A stretch of 64,000 bases of DNA from Fontisubflavum oceani (GCF_030407165.1 NZ_CP129111.1:248001-312000); one strand, 5' to 3'; shown: positions 52,214 to 62,428, numbered from the stretch's first letter. Numbers and translations are program-made. The notes: generated from the letters alone by a model not told the origin.

Positions 52214-54712
52214 TCAGCCCGTGACGCGGATCACCGCATTTGTCGGGTCATAAGGGCTGTCTTCGACGATTTCGGCCTCCCAAAGCTGGTTCAGCATTTT
52301 GACCTTCAGCTTCTGCCCCGTCACCGCCAAATCGGGCCGCACATACCCCATACCGATGGATTTTCCGAATGCCACGGAATAGCCGCCCGAGGTCAAGCGC
52401 CCGACCTTCGTCTCGCCATCATAGAGCGCCTCCCGACCCCAGGGATCGGCATCTGAGGGCCCGTCAATCAGGAGCGTCACACATTTTGAGCGGATGCCAA
52501 GCGCCTCCATCGCCGCCTTGCCATGGAACTCCTTCGAGAGGTCCACAAACCGGTTAAGCCCGGCCTCCAGCGGCGTCGCATCCCGGCCCAGCTCGGTGCC
52601 AAACGCCCGGTAGCTTTTCTCCTGCCGGAGCCAGTTCTGCGCCCGCGCGCCGACCAGTTTCAACCCATGCGGCTCACCTGCCGCCATCAATTGATCGAAC
52701 AGGTAAGTCTGCATCTCGATCGGGTGGTGCAACTCCCAGCCCAACTCGCCGGTATAGGCGACCCGGATGGCGCGCACCGGACACATGCCCAACTCGATCT
52801 CGCGGCACGAGAGCCAGGGGAACCGCTTGTTGCTCAAAGCGGTTTCCGGATCGGCGTCCCTGACAAGGGTTTTCAACACATCGCGCGATTTCGGGCCCGC
52901 TATCGCAAAGACGCCCCATTGGGTCGTTACATCCTGCTCATTGATGCGGCCAAACTCGGCCTCTTTCTCCATAATCGCTTTGTAGAGATAATCCTGATCA
53001 TAGGCATGCCAGGCCCCGGCGGAGACAAGATAGTAATCCTCCTCGCCGGTCCGAACGATCGTGTATTCCGTCCGTGTCGTACCTGCGCCAGTCAGCGCAT
53101 AGGTCAGGTTGATCCGCCCCACCTTGGGCAGGCTATTGGTGGTGAACCAGTCCAGGAATGCCGTCGCGCCCGGCCCGCTGATCCGGTGCTTGGTGAAGGC
53201 GGTCGCATCGATCAGGCCGACGCCGTTGCGGATCGCCTCCGCCTCGGATTTCGCATAATCCCACCAGCCGCCACGCCGGAACGACCGGCTGTCATGATCG
53301 AAGCTCTCCGGCGCGTCCACGGGCCCGAAATAATTCGGCCGTTCCCAGCCATTCACCTGCCCGAACTGCGCACCATGGGCTTTCTGACGATCATAGGCGG
53401 GCGAGGTCCGCAACGGGCGGCAGGCGGGCCGCTCCTCATCGGGATGGTGGAGAATGTAGACATGGTCGTAACATTCTTCATTCTTACGCGCGGCATATTC
53501 GGTGGTCATCCAAGGGCCGTAGCGCTTGGGATCGAGCGAGGCCATGTCGATCTCGGCTTCGCCCTCGACCATCATCTGCGCCAGGTAATAGCCGGTGCCG
53601 CCCGCCGCGGTGATACCGAAGCTGAAGCCCTCGGCCAGCCACATATTGTGTAGCCCCGGGGCCGGGCCGACCAGCGGGTTGCCGTCAGGCGTGTAGCAAA
53701 TCGGGCCGTTGAAATCGTCTTTCAGACCGCTCTCCTCGCAAGACGGGATGCGGTGGATCATCGCCATATACTGCGCTTCGATCCGCTCCAGATCGAGCGG
53801 GAAGAGATCGGCGCGGAAACTGTCCGGCACCCCATATTCAAACCGCGCGGGCGCGTTTTTCTCATAGACCCCCAAAATCCAGCCGCCACGCTCCTCACGC
53901 ACGTAGGATTGCGCATCGGCATCACGGATCACCGGGTGCTCGGGGTTGTCCTTGCGCCATTCCTGCAACGTAGGGTCCTGATCCATAACGATGAACTGAT
54001 GCTCGACCGGGATCGCCGGGATTTTGATGCCAAGCATTTGGGCCGTGCGCTGTGCATGGTTGCCGGAGGCGGTCACCACATGTTCGGCGGTGATCACGAT
54101 CTGCTCGTCGGAGGCGACCAGATTGCCACCTTTCTCCACCATTTTGGTGCAGGTGACTTCCCAGGCCGCGCCGGTCCAATGGAACCCATCCGCCTGCCAT
54201 TTCCGTTCGATCATCACGCCACGCTGCCGCGCGCCTTTGGCCATCGCTTGGGTCACATCCGCCGGGTTAATGTAGCCGTCGGTGTTGTGATAAAGCGCGC
54301 CTTTCAGATCGTCCGTGCGAATGAGCGGCCAGCGGGCTTTGATCTCGTCCGGCGTCAACCATTCATAAGGAACCCCGACGGTCTCTGCGGTCGACGCGTA
54401 GAGCATATACTCATCCATCCGCTCTTGCGTCTGTGCCATCCGCAAGTTGCCGACGACCGCGAAGCCCGCATTCAGGCCCGTCTCTTCCTCCAGCGTTTTG
54501 TAAAACTTCACGCTGTAATCGTGGATATGGGTTGTCGCGTAGCTCATATTGAAGAGTGGCAGCAGCCCCGCCGCATGCCAGGTGGAGCCCGAGGTCAACT
54601 CGTCCCGCTCCAGGAGCATCACATCGTCCCAACCCGCCCGCGCGAGATGATAGGCAATCGAGGTGCCCACCGCACCGCCGCCAACAACAAGGGCTTTCAC
54701 TTGGGTTTTCAT
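52214..54712 (-). CDS. Dimethylglycine/sarcosine dehydrogenase-like FAD-GcvT fusion protein
   Basis: An 832-residue enzyme joining an N-terminal FAD-dependent DAO domain to a C-terminal GcvT (aminomethyltransferase) fold. The FAD motif is ALVVGGGAVGTSIAYHL at residues 7-23, and SGSTWHAAGLLP holds His46, the residue that covalently binds FAD in dimethylglycine dehydrogenase. The GcvT part has RAQNWLRQEKSYRAFGTEL and KSIGMGYVRPDL. These enzymes remove N-methyl groups and pass the carbon to THF, which would feed folD/fhs. The specific methylamine is inferred. I start it at ATG 54712. Confidence 0.88.
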   Translation of the reverse strand: MKTQVKALVVGGGAVGTSIAYHLARAGWDDVMLLERDELTSGSTWHAAGLLPLFNMSYATTHIHDYSVKFYKTLEEETGLNAGFAVVGNLRMAQTQERMDEYMLYASTAETVGVPYEWLTPDEIKARWPLIRTDDLKGALYHNTDGYINPADVTQAMAKGARQRGVMIERKWQADGFHWTGAAWEVTCTKMVEKGGNLVASDEQIVITAEHVVTASGNHAQRTAQMLGIKIPAIPVEHQFIVMDQDPTLQEWRKDNPEHPVIRDADAQSYVREERGGWILGVYEKNAPARFEYGVPDSFRADLFPLDLERIEAQYMAMIHRIPSCEESGLKDDFNGPICYTPDGNPLVGPAPGLHNMWLAEGFSFGITAAGGTGYYLAQMMVEGEAEIDMASLDPKRYGPWMTTEYAARKNEECYDHVYILHHPDEERPACRPLRTSPAYDRQKAHGAQFGQVNGWERPNYFGPVDAPESFDHDSRSFRRGGWWDYAKSEAEAIRNGVGLIDATAFTKHRISGPGATAFLDWFTTNSLPKVGRINLTYALTGAGTTRTEYTIVRTGEEDYYLVSAGAWHAYDQDYLYKAIMEKEAEFGRINEQDVTTQWGVFAIAGPKSRDVLKTLVRDADPETALSNKRFPWLSCREIELGMCPVRAIRVAYTGELGWELHHPIEMQTYLFDQLMAAGEPHGLKLVGARAQNWLRQEKSYRAFGTELGRDATPLEAGLNRFVDLSKEFHGKAAMEALGIRSKCVTLLIDGPSDADPWGREALYDGETKVGRLTSGGYSVAFGKSIGMGYVRPDLAVTGQKLKVKMLNQLWEAEIVEDSPYDPTNAVIRVTG

Positions 54713-54834
54713 CACGTTCACTCCGGGCAGATCTTCGGGCCTGATCTTCCATGCCAGAGCCCGCGCTCGCAAGCCTCGCCCGCCCGACGCAATCCCGCAT
54801 AAAAACGACATTGCGCCATCGGTCGCGGGGCAGC

Positions 54835-56202
54835 CTAGGCCGGGAGCCGCGCCAAAACCCCCTCGCGGAACCAGTGGGCGTCGCTCAGATCGCCAAAGAC
54901 CGCGCGCAGATCGAGCACCGCGTCAGGCCCTTTTGCGGCGGCCAGCCGCAGTTCATCGGCCATCGGGTCTTCCGGCGCGAACCGCTCCAGATAGCGCAGC
55001 CAACCAGCGACACCCGTGGCCAACGCATCCCAAGGCCGTCCCGCCGCATGCGCCTCGGCAATCGGCGCCAAGAGCCGTTGCGGCAGTTTCTGACTGCCAT
55101 CCATCGCGATCTGCGCGGTCATGTGATGTAGCGCCGGGTTGCGGAACCGGTCCTGCAAGCGGGTTGCATAGGCCGACAGCTCGTCTTGCGGCAAAGACAG
55201 CGTGCCCGCGGACTGGGTCATGACATCTGCCACAAGCTCAGCCAGTTCTGCATCGCCCATCACGTCCGCGACAGTCTCATGGCCCCGGAGTTGACCCAGA
55301 TAGGCGAGCGTCGAATGCGCGCCGTTCAACATGCGCAGCTTCATATGCTCATACGGTGCCACGTCGGAGACGAACTGCACGCCAGCCGCCGCCAAATCCG
55401 GTCGGCCAGCCGGGAACCGATCCTCCACGACCCATTGACAGAAGGGCTCGGTGACCACGGGCCAAGCATCCTCAAGACCGGTTAGCGCCGCAATCTCGGC
55501 GCGATCTGCCTCGGTCGTGGCGGGCACGATCCGATCCACCATGCTGGAGGGGAACGCCACCTCCGCCGTGATCCACTCCGCCAGTTCCGTGTCCCGCAAC
55601 GCCGCGAATTGCAGGACGACCCGCGCCAGCGCTGCGCCATTTTCGGGAAGGTTATCGCAACTCAGCACGGTGAAAGGCGGGGCGCCCGCCGCCCGGCGCG
55701 CCCGCAGCGCTTCAACCAGCAAACCCGGGACAGACCCCGGCCGCTCAGGCGTCGCCAAATCTGCCGCAACCGCCGGATGGGCTTGGCCCAAGTCGCCCGC
55801 CCCATCGCGGCAGTAGCCTTTCTCCGTCACGGTCAGGCTGACAATCCGCGTCGCCGGGTCCGTCATCGCCGCCAGGACAGGCCCGATACCCTCTCCCGCG
55901 ACCACAACCTCCAAAACCGACCCGATCACCCGCGCCGCGGTCCCCGCCCCATCGCGCACCGCCAGGGTATAGAGCCCGCTTTGCGGGGCCAGCGCATCCC
56001 GCATATCGGGCCGGCGGAGGGAGACGCCGCGAATGCCCCAATCGGGCGTCGCCGCAAGACATTCATCCACATAGACAGCCTGATGTGCGCGGTGAAAATT
56101 GCCCAGACCCAGATGCACAATCCCCGGCGTGACATGAGCGCGATCATATGCGGGCCGCTGGATGTTCCTTGCGCGGGTCAGCGCGTCCGGCGTCAACTTC
56201 AT
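54835..56202 (-). CDS. uxuB: Mannitol dehydrogenase family protein, likely fructuronate reductase UxuB
   Basis: NAD-dependent polyol dehydrogenase of 455 residues with GIVHLGLGNFHRAHQAVYVDE, FPSSMVDRIVP and KLRMLNGAHSTLAYLG. The family includes mannitol 2-dehydrogenase and fructuronate reductase (UxuB). Its ATG overlaps the uxaC stop, so fructuronate reductase is the most likely role: D-fructuronate to D-mannonate in glucuronate breakdown. uxuA is not in the window. Confidence 0.88.
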   Translation of the reverse strand: MKLTPDALTRARNIQRPAYDRAHVTPGIVHLGLGNFHRAHQAVYVDECLAATPDWGIRGVSLRRPDMRDALAPQSGLYTLAVRDGAGTAARVIGSVLEVVVAGEGIGPVLAAMTDPATRIVSLTVTEKGYCRDGAGDLGQAHPAVAADLATPERPGSVPGLLVEALRARRAAGAPPFTVLSCDNLPENGAALARVVLQFAALRDTELAEWITAEVAFPSSMVDRIVPATTEADRAEIAALTGLEDAWPVVTEPFCQWVVEDRFPAGRPDLAAAGVQFVSDVAPYEHMKLRMLNGAHSTLAYLGQLRGHETVADVMGDAELAELVADVMTQSAGTLSLPQDELSAYATRLQDRFRNPALHHMTAQIAMDGSQKLPQRLLAPIAEAHAAGRPWDALATGVAGWLRYLERFAPEDPMADELRLAAAKGPDAVLDLRAVFGDLSDAHWFREGVLARLPA

Positions 56203-57595
56203 AGCCGATAGGCCTTGCTTGGCAGATCCACCGTCAGAACACCCGCCAGCTCAAACGCCTCCGCTTCGCGCAACCGCCCATCCGCGACCAGCCGCGCGAG
56301 ATAGGCGCAATCCACCCGCCGCGCCATATCGTGTCGGGCCGGGATCGAGGGAAAGGCGCGGGTATCATCGTTGAAGCCCACCGTGTTATAGAACCCGGCT
56401 GTCTCTGTGGTCATCTCGCGGAACCGCCGCATCCCCTCGGCGCTGTCATGGAACCACCAGGCCGGCCCAAGCCGCAGGCAGGGATAGGCCCCGGCCATGG
56501 GGCCAGCTCGCGGGTATAGGCCGCCTCGTCCAACGTGAAGAGGATCAACGTGAAATTCGGATGCATCCCGACCGCATTCAACAACGGCCGGAGTGCATGG
56601 ACATAATCGGTCCGGGTCGGGATATCGAAGCCTTTGTCGCGCCCGAATGCTTTGAAAACACTTGCATTATGATTGCGATAGCTGCCCGGATGGATCTGCA
56701 TCACCATCCCATCCTCGGCGCTCATCTTCGCCATTTCGGTTAGCATCTGTGCCCGGAATAACGCCGCATCTCCCGCCTCGGCGCGCCCAGCGCGCAGCCG
56801 ATCATAAAGCGCCGCCGCATCGGCCTGGCTCAAATCCGCCGTTTCCGCCGTCGGGTGCCCATGGTCGGTTGCGGTTGCTCCGTGATCCCGGAAATAGGCC
56901 CGGCGCAGCCGGTGCGCCTCCAGATACCCGGCCCAACTGTCGGTCTCGCCGCCCGTGATCTCCGCCAACTGATCGAGCGCGCCTGCGAAGCCTTCATAAT
57001 CCGGGTCCGTCACCTGATCGGGCCGATAGGTCGTGATCACCCGGCCGGGCCAACCGCTCTCGGCAATCGCCTTATGATGGGTGAGCGGATCAAGCGTGCC
57101 CTCGGTCGTGGCCAAAACCTCGATCTTGAACCGGTCGAACAGGGCCCGAGGTCGGAACGCGTCCTCGGCCAAACAGGCGGCGATCCGGTCGTAATACACC
57201 GTCGCTGTCGCGGTGTTCAGCGGCTCCTCAAGGCCAAACAGGGTCTCGAATGTGTAATCCAGCCACGCCCGGGTCGGTGTGCCCGCGAAAAGATGATAGT
57301 GCTCTGCAAACCGCGCCCAAATCATCCTTGGGTCGGTCTCCACAGGGCCGCCATCCAGCCGCGCCACGCCCATATCCTCCAGCCGCACCCCCTGGCTCAC
57401 CAACATGCGCAGCACATAATGATCCGGCACGATCAGAAGATGGGCGGGGTCGGAAAACGGCGCATTGGTGGCGAACCATTCCGGGTCGCAATGGCCATGG
57501 GGGCTGATAATGGGCAGATCGGCGACCGTGTCATAAAGCGCGCGGGCCAAGCCGCTCTGTCCAAGGATAAGGTGATCTGCGCTGAGCTTGCCCAT
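56199..57595 (-). CDS. uxaC: Uronate isomerase UxaC, frame broken once
   Basis: UxaC converts D-glucuronate to D-fructuronate. The frame is good from ATG 57595, with ISPHGHCDP (metal-binding His pair) near residue 30, up to YTRELAP, then is lost at a run of four G (56499-56502, plus strand). One extra base restores MAGAYPCLRLGPAWWFHDS and the normal C-terminus, giving 465 residues, the family's usual length. Likely a sequence error. It is coupled to uxuB by an ATGA overlap. Confidence 0.9.
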
Positions 57596-57724
57596 GGCGT
57601 CACCCTAGCCGGGCCATGCGAAGTGGCAAGAGGGTCGTTGGCATCGATTTCGGCTTTGCAGGACAAAGCTGCCAGTCGCCAAATTCGATTGAACCTCCGC
57701 TCTGAGTAGAACACCGATGCGAGT

Positions 57725-58900
57725 TCACTGAATATGCGATGCTAAACATTCTACCGCGCCGCGCACCTCATCTTCCGTGTTGTAGTAGTGGGGAGCGATA
57801 CGCAGAAGTGTGGGCAGGTTACGGCGCTCCGCGTCGATCCGCGTACTTGAGGGAGCCGACGCCCCAATCGCATAACCCGACGCTGCCATTTGCTTGACGA
57901 GGGACCGTGCGTCTTTGCCTTCAATCGAGAAACTGACTATCCCGCAGGGCGCTTGCCCCAAATCTCGCACTTCCACAGAGGGTATATCTGAGAGAGCCTT
58001 TCTCGCCGCATCGGCAAGCAGACCTACGCGATTTTGGATATGATCGATCCCAATGCGATCGGCATAGTCTATCGCTGCCCCGAGCCCTGCCCGCAGGGCG
58101 TAGGAGTTTTCCCAGGTTTCAAATCGCCGCGCATCTTCGCGCAGTTCGTACCGATCGCGTTCCACCCAAGGTGCACCAAAATGGTCGATCATCGCCGGTT
58201 CCAACGTGTCCAACCACTTTTCTTGCACATAGAGAAAACCTGTCCCACGCGGTCCACGAAGGTACTTCCGGCCAGTTGCTGATAGAAAATCGCATCCAAG
58301 CTCCACCACGTCGATCCGCATCTGTCCCACTGCCTGGCACGCGTCCAACAGGTAGGGAACGCCGTGCTTCTTTGCGATACGCCCGACTTCCGCGGCTGGG
58401 TTCATTAAGCCACCATTTGTCGGGACCCATGTTATTGCGACCAGACCAACATCGTCGGCCATCGTCTTCTCCAATGCAGCAAGGTCAAGCGCTCCGCTTT
58501 CATCAGAGGGAACAATTTCGATCTTCAGATCATCGCGCTTGGCTCTTTGGAGAAACGCAACATAGTTGGCCGCATATTCCGCTTCACAGGTAAGAATTCG
58601 CGAACCCGGCTGTAGTGGAAGGGCATAAAATGCATGGCACCAAGCGACTGTGGCGTTCTCCATCACGGCGATCTCGCGCGTATCGGCCCCTACATGTCTC
58701 GCCACTGAACGATAAACCCCATCCAAAAGATCGAATTGGCGCGCTTGGGCCTCGTAGCCGCCGATTTGCGCCTCAAGCTGGGTATGAGCGACAACAGCGT
58801 TCAAAACGCTCTCTGGCATGAGTGCAGAGCCACAAGCCAAAAGGTGCGTTAAATGGTTGATACCAGGAGTGTCAGCGCGAACTTGATCGACATCAATCAT
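57725..58900 (-). CDS. Class V (PLP-dependent) aminotransferase
   Basis: A 391-residue fold-type I PLP enzyme. The Schiff-base lysine is in SATGRKYLRGPRGTGFLYV, preceded by PYLLDACQAVGQ with the PLP-binding Asp. It resembles the isopenicillin N epimerase/cysteine desulfurase-like branch. Three sampled 60-base lines hand-count to 97 G+C of 180 (54%), clearly lower than the adjacent 2-hydroxyacid dehydrogenase gene, which suggests acquisition. Substrate and partner unknown. Start ATG 58900. Confidence 0.82.
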   Translation of the reverse strand: MIDVDQVRADTPGINHLTHLLACGSALMPESVLNAVVAHTQLEAQIGGYEAQARQFDLLDGVYRSVARHVGADTREIAVMENATVAWCHAFYALPLQPGSRILTCEAEYAANYVAFLQRAKRDDLKIEIVPSDESGALDLAALEKTMADDVGLVAITWVPTNGGLMNPAAEVGRIAKKHGVPYLLDACQAVGQMRIDVVELGCDFLSATGRKYLRGPRGTGFLYVQEKWLDTLEPAMIDHFGAPWVERDRYELREDARRFETWENSYALRAGLGAAIDYADRIGIDHIQNRVGLLADAARKALSDIPSVEVRDLGQAPCGIVSFSIEGKDARSLVKQMAASGYAIGASAPSSTRIDAERRNLPTLLRIAPHYYNTEDEVRGAVECLASHIQ

Positions 58901-59001
58901 TTGATAAATCTCTTTTGGATTACTCTGGAGCGGACATCGGATACAATGCAGTGTGGACGCAAATTTGGGCGCAGAGCCATCCTTCGACGCCCCAACACCG
59001 C

Positions 59002-59988
59002 TCACAACATCGACGGCACCACCAGGTCCGGTGGCCGGTGTCCATCGTCGAACGTCTTGATATTAATGATGACTTTCTCACCCATCTCGACGCGGCCTTC
59101 CAACGTGGCCGAGCCCATATGCGGCAACAACACCACATTCTCCAACTCGCGGAGCCGTGGGTTCACGTCATGGCCGCGCTCGAAGACGTCCAGCCCCGCC
59201 CCCGCAATCTCGCCCGCCCGCAGCATCCGGGTCAGCGCGTTTTCGTCGATCACTTCGCCCCGCGAGGTGTTCACGATCACCGCCGAAGGCTTCATCAGTT
59301 TCAACCGCCGCGCATTCATAAGATGGAAGGTCGACGGCGTGTGCGGACAGTTGATCGACAGCACATCGACCCGCGCCAACATTTGATCGAGGCTCTCCCA
59401 ATAGGTCGCCTCCAACTCGGCTTCGATATCCTCATGCACCCGGCGACGGTTGTGGTAATGCACCTGCATGCCAAAGGCCGCCGCACGCCGCGCCACCGCT
59501 TGGCCGATCCGGCCCATGCCCAGGATGCCCAGCCGTTTCCCGCCGATCCGCCCGCCCATATAGGCGGTCGGCGCCCAGCCCTCCCACCGGCCCGCCTGCA
59601 TCACGGCCAACCCTTCGGGAATGCGCCGGGTCACGGCCAGGATCAGCGCCATGGTCATATCGGCGGTGTCATCGGTCATCACGCCGGGTGTGTTCGAGAC
59701 CAAAATCCCCCGCTGTCGGGCTGTGGAAACATCGATATGATCCACGCCAGCGCCGTAATTTGCGATTAATTTCAACCGGTCACCGGCTTGGCCCAACATG
59801 CCCGCGTCGATCTGATCGGTGATGCAGGGCACCAAAACATCCGCCCGCGCCATGGCCGCGACCAGCTCTGATTTGTCCATTGGGCCGACCTCGGTGCGCA
59901 ACTCGACATCGAAAAGCTCGCTCATCCGCGTCTCAACGGCTTCCGGCAACCGTCGCGTAACGACAACACTCAGCTTCTGACCTGGCAT
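59002..59988 (-). CDS. D-2-hydroxyacid dehydrogenase (glyoxylate reductase or formate dehydrogenase-like)
   Basis: NAD(P)-dependent oxidoreductase of 328 residues. The Rossmann motif GILGMGRIGQAVARRA, the conserved Arg in NTSRGEVID, Glu in AGAGLDVFE and the catalytic His in LPHMGSATLEGR are all visible. Family members reduce glyoxylate, hydroxypyruvate or related 2-ketoacids. From ATG 59988, with GAGGGG about 9 bases upstream. The exact substrate is not determinable. Confidence 0.9.
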   Translation of the reverse strand: MPGQKLSVVVTRRLPEAVETRMSELFDVELRTEVGPMDKSELVAAMARADVLVPCITDQIDAGMLGQAGDRLKLIANYGAGVDHIDVSTARQRGILVSNTPGVMTDDTADMTMALILAVTRRIPEGLAVMQAGRWEGWAPTAYMGGRIGGKRLGILGMGRIGQAVARRAAAFGMQVHYHNRRRVHEDIEAELEATYWESLDQMLARVDVLSINCPHTPSTFHLMNARRLKLMKPSAVIVNTSRGEVIDENALTRMLRAGEIAGAGLDVFERGHDVNPRLRELENVVLLPHMGSATLEGRVEMGEKVIINIKTFDDGHRPPDLVVPSML

Positions 59989-60138
59989 CCCGGCAATCCC
60001 CTCACTGGCATTTCTGCGCCTGTCGTGACACTCTCTGATCCAAAGCGGGGGCGCAAGATGTCGCCACAGAACCGCGACAAATGAGCAGTGGAAACCGCGC
60101 TGAACAGCGGTCGGGACAACAGACAGGCACACCCACGC

Positions 60139-60702
60139 ATGTGGACCAGATTTCTATCGGCTGTTTTTGCGCTGACCTGTGCGTCGGCGGGTCTGGCATT
60201 GGCGCAGGACGCTGAGCCGACGCCACGGCCCGAGATGCCCGAGATACGGGAAGTGATCGCGACCATGGCCCCGCGTGAGGGGCCCGTGACCGGCTTTCCC
60301 TTACCCCGTTATGTCTCGATGAAAGCCTCCGAGGGCAATGCACGGCGCGGCCCGTCGCGCAGCCATCGGATCGATTGGGTGTTTCAACGCCGCAATATGC
60401 CGATGATGATTGTCGCCGAGCATGGCCATTGGCGCCGGGTCGTGGACCGCGATGGCGCAGGTGGCTGGATGCACTATTCACTGCTCTCCGGCGTGCGCAC
60501 CGCGATTGTCGAGGTTGATATGTTGGAGATGCATCAACGCCCCGATCTTGAGTCTCCCGTTCGGGCGCAGGCGGAGTTGGGGGTCATCGGCCGACTTGAG
60601 GAATGCAATGGCGCATGGTGTCAGATGAGCACCGGCGGCCACCGCGGTTGGGTCCCGATCAGTGCGCTTTGGGGTGTCGAGCCGGGCGAGGTCTTCGACT
60701 AA
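60139..60702 (+). CDS. Secreted SH3-domain protein
   Basis: A 187-residue protein with an N-terminal signal peptide (cleavage after LALAQ, near residue 23) and two bacterial SH3-like repeats: LPRYVSMKASEGNARRGPS (first) and VDMLEMHQRPDLESPVRAQAE (second). Such domains often bind peptidoglycan peptides in the periplasm. No catalytic domain is present. It is divergent from the 2-hydroxyacid dehydrogenase gene and overlaps the convergent TetR gene by 4 bases. Confidence 0.82.
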   Translation: MWTRFLSAVFALTCASAGLALAQDAEPTPRPEMPEIREVIATMAPREGPVTGFPLPRYVSMKASEGNARRGPSRSHRIDWVFQRRNMPMMIVAEHGHWRRVVDRDGAGGWMHYSLLSGVRTAIVEVDMLEMHQRPDLESPVRAQAELGVIGRLEECNGAWCQMSTGGHRGWVPISALWGVEPGEVFD

Positions 60703-61262
60703 TCCGCCGAGAGCAGGGCCGCGATGGATTTCGCCAAGAGCTTCAGCCGTGTCTCATAATGCTCGGGCGAGCTCACCTCCTGCTTCATCGCATAAAGCGC
60801 CCGCAAGACCATATCGGCCAATGCGTCGGGCGCGATTGCCGGGTCGTCCGCCGATTGCACCTCGCCAAAATACCGGGCCATCGCGGCGACAAAGCGGCCA
60901 TCCGCGTCGCAGCCAATATCATGGGCCACTTCCAGCCCCGTCCCCATCAACTCGGCCCCATGGGGTGAGCTGAAAACCTGCTCCATCAACGGCCCACTCT
61001 TTTCGTGAAACGCATGCAGCAAGGTCTCGTCGACCGGGCCGCCAGGGACCAGCGCGGCCTCAAACCGGGTGACGGCCTCGGCAAACATCATCGCCGCCGC
61101 CGAGCGGAACACATCGCGTTTGTTCTTGAAATGCAGATACAGCGCCGCGCGCGACACGCCCGCCTGCTGCGCGATATCTTCCATCGAGGTGCGCTTGAAG
61201 CCATAGAGCAGGAACGCTTCCATCGCCGCGTGGATCAGGTGCTCAGGCTTGTCGTCTAACAT
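60699..61262 (-). CDS. TetR-family transcriptional regulator
   Basis: A 187-residue repressor-type protein. The N-terminal HTH domain is EAFLLYGFKRTSMEDIAQQAGVSRAALYLHFKNKRDVF in sequence order (long motif; key elements Tyr-Gly, Ser-Met-Glu-Asp-Ile and Leu-Tyr-His-Phe). The C-terminal ligand-binding part is variable. It is divergent from the dehydrogenase gene, and the 112-base gap holds two matched inverted repeats, so it very likely controls both. Confidence 0.92.
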   Translation of the reverse strand: MLDDKPEHLIHAAMEAFLLYGFKRTSMEDIAQQAGVSRAALYLHFKNKRDVFRSAAAMMFAEAVTRFEAALVPGGPVDETLLHAFHEKSGPLMEQVFSSPHGAELMGTGLEVAHDIGCDADGRFVAAMARYFGEVQSADDPAIAPDALADMVLRALYAMKQEVSSPEHYETRLKLLAKSIAALLSAD

Positions 61263-61278
61263 CGCTTCTAAACGCTCT

Positions 61279-61335
61279 TGACAGTTTTTGTTATTTTTGT
61301 CAGAACTCGCCTGACAATTTCTGCCAAAAATGTCA
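61279..61335. promoter_or_regulatory. Two matched TGACA-N14-TGTCA operators
   Basis: TGACA 61279-61283 with TGTCA 61298-61302, and TGACA 61312-61316 with TGTCA 61331-61335. Both pairs have a 14-base spacer and their starts are exactly 33 bp apart, about three helical turns. An inner pair TGTCAG-N7-CTGACA (61298-61316) also forms. These are likely binding sites of the divergent TetR protein. Confidence 0.7.
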
Positions 61336-61374
61336 GAAGCCTCCCGCCGACGCAAGCCCGAAAGGACCGTTGCC

Positions 61375-62413
61375 ATGACCGAGACTGCCGCCAACCCCCT
61401 TGTTCTTGTCACTGGAGCTACCGGGTTCATTGGCCAACATGTGATCTTACAACTCCTGGAGACAGGCTACCGGGTGCGTGGCACGATGCGGTCCCTCTAA
61501 GGCCGATCATGCGCGCGAGACCTTGGCCCAGGTGACCGACAAGATCGACAATCTGAGCTTCGCGGCGGTTGATCTGACCTCAGACGATGGCTGGCCCGAG
61601 GCGATGGAGGGCGTGACCTTTGTTCAGCACGTCGCCTCCCCCTTTCCGATGGGCACCCCGGACAACCCCGATGACTTGATTATCCCGGCACGCGACGGCG
61701 CGTTGCGGGCGCTGCGTTTTGCCAAGGCGGCGGGCGTCAAACGGGTGGTGCTGACCTCTTCGGTCGCAGCAATCGGGTATGGGCATGGCGATGATCTGCC
61801 GGAGGTGGTTGATGAAACCCTTTGGTCGCCAAGCGAGTTGGTAAAGGACCACACCGCCTATTCGCTCTCCAAAACCATTGCCGAGCGGGCGGCCTGGGAC
61901 TTCATCGAAACCGAAGGCGCAGGGATGGAGTTGAGCGTCATCAACCCCGCCCTGGTTCTGGGACCGATGGTGGGCAAGGACGATTCCACCTCTCTGCAAA
62001 TCGTCAATGGGTTGATGACGGGGATGTTCCCCGCCTATCCGGATTTCGGGTTTGGTGTTGTCGATGTCCGGGATGTGGCCAAGGCGCATCTGCTGGCGAT
62101 GGAGCATCCCAAAGCGGCAGGTGAACGGTTCTTGGTCAGCGCGGAGTATATGATGCTGCGCGAGATGGGCGAGACGATCCGCGCCACCTATCCCGATCAT
62201 GCACGGAAGGTCCCGAAGTGGGATATGCCAAGCTGGCTGATGCGGTTGATGGCGATTGCGATGCCATCGGCACGGCAGATTTTGCCGGAACTTGGCCGCC
62301 GCCGCCGGAGCAGCGCGGCCAAGGCCGAGCGGGTTCTGGGCTGGCAACCGCGCCCGGCCCGTGACGCCGTGGTCGCGTCTGCGGGCGACCTGATCGAGAA
62401 AGGCTTCGTCTGA
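61375..62413 (+). CDS. NAD-dependent epimerase/dihydroflavonol reductase-like dehydrogenase, frame broken once
   Basis: Extended short-chain dehydrogenase of about 346 residues. The NAD motif TGATGFIG is near residue 15 and the catalytic Tyr-Lys pair is in YSLSKTIAE. From ATG 61375 the frame stops at TAA 61498-61500 after RGTMRSL; the rest continues in another frame as KADHARETL. Restoring one CT unit in the CTCT stretch just before gives the expected RSLSKADH. The enzyme probably reduces a ketone or aldehyde controlled by the adjacent TetR repressor; substrate unknown. Confidence 0.85.
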
Positions 62414-62428
62414 CGCCGGGGGCCCGGG

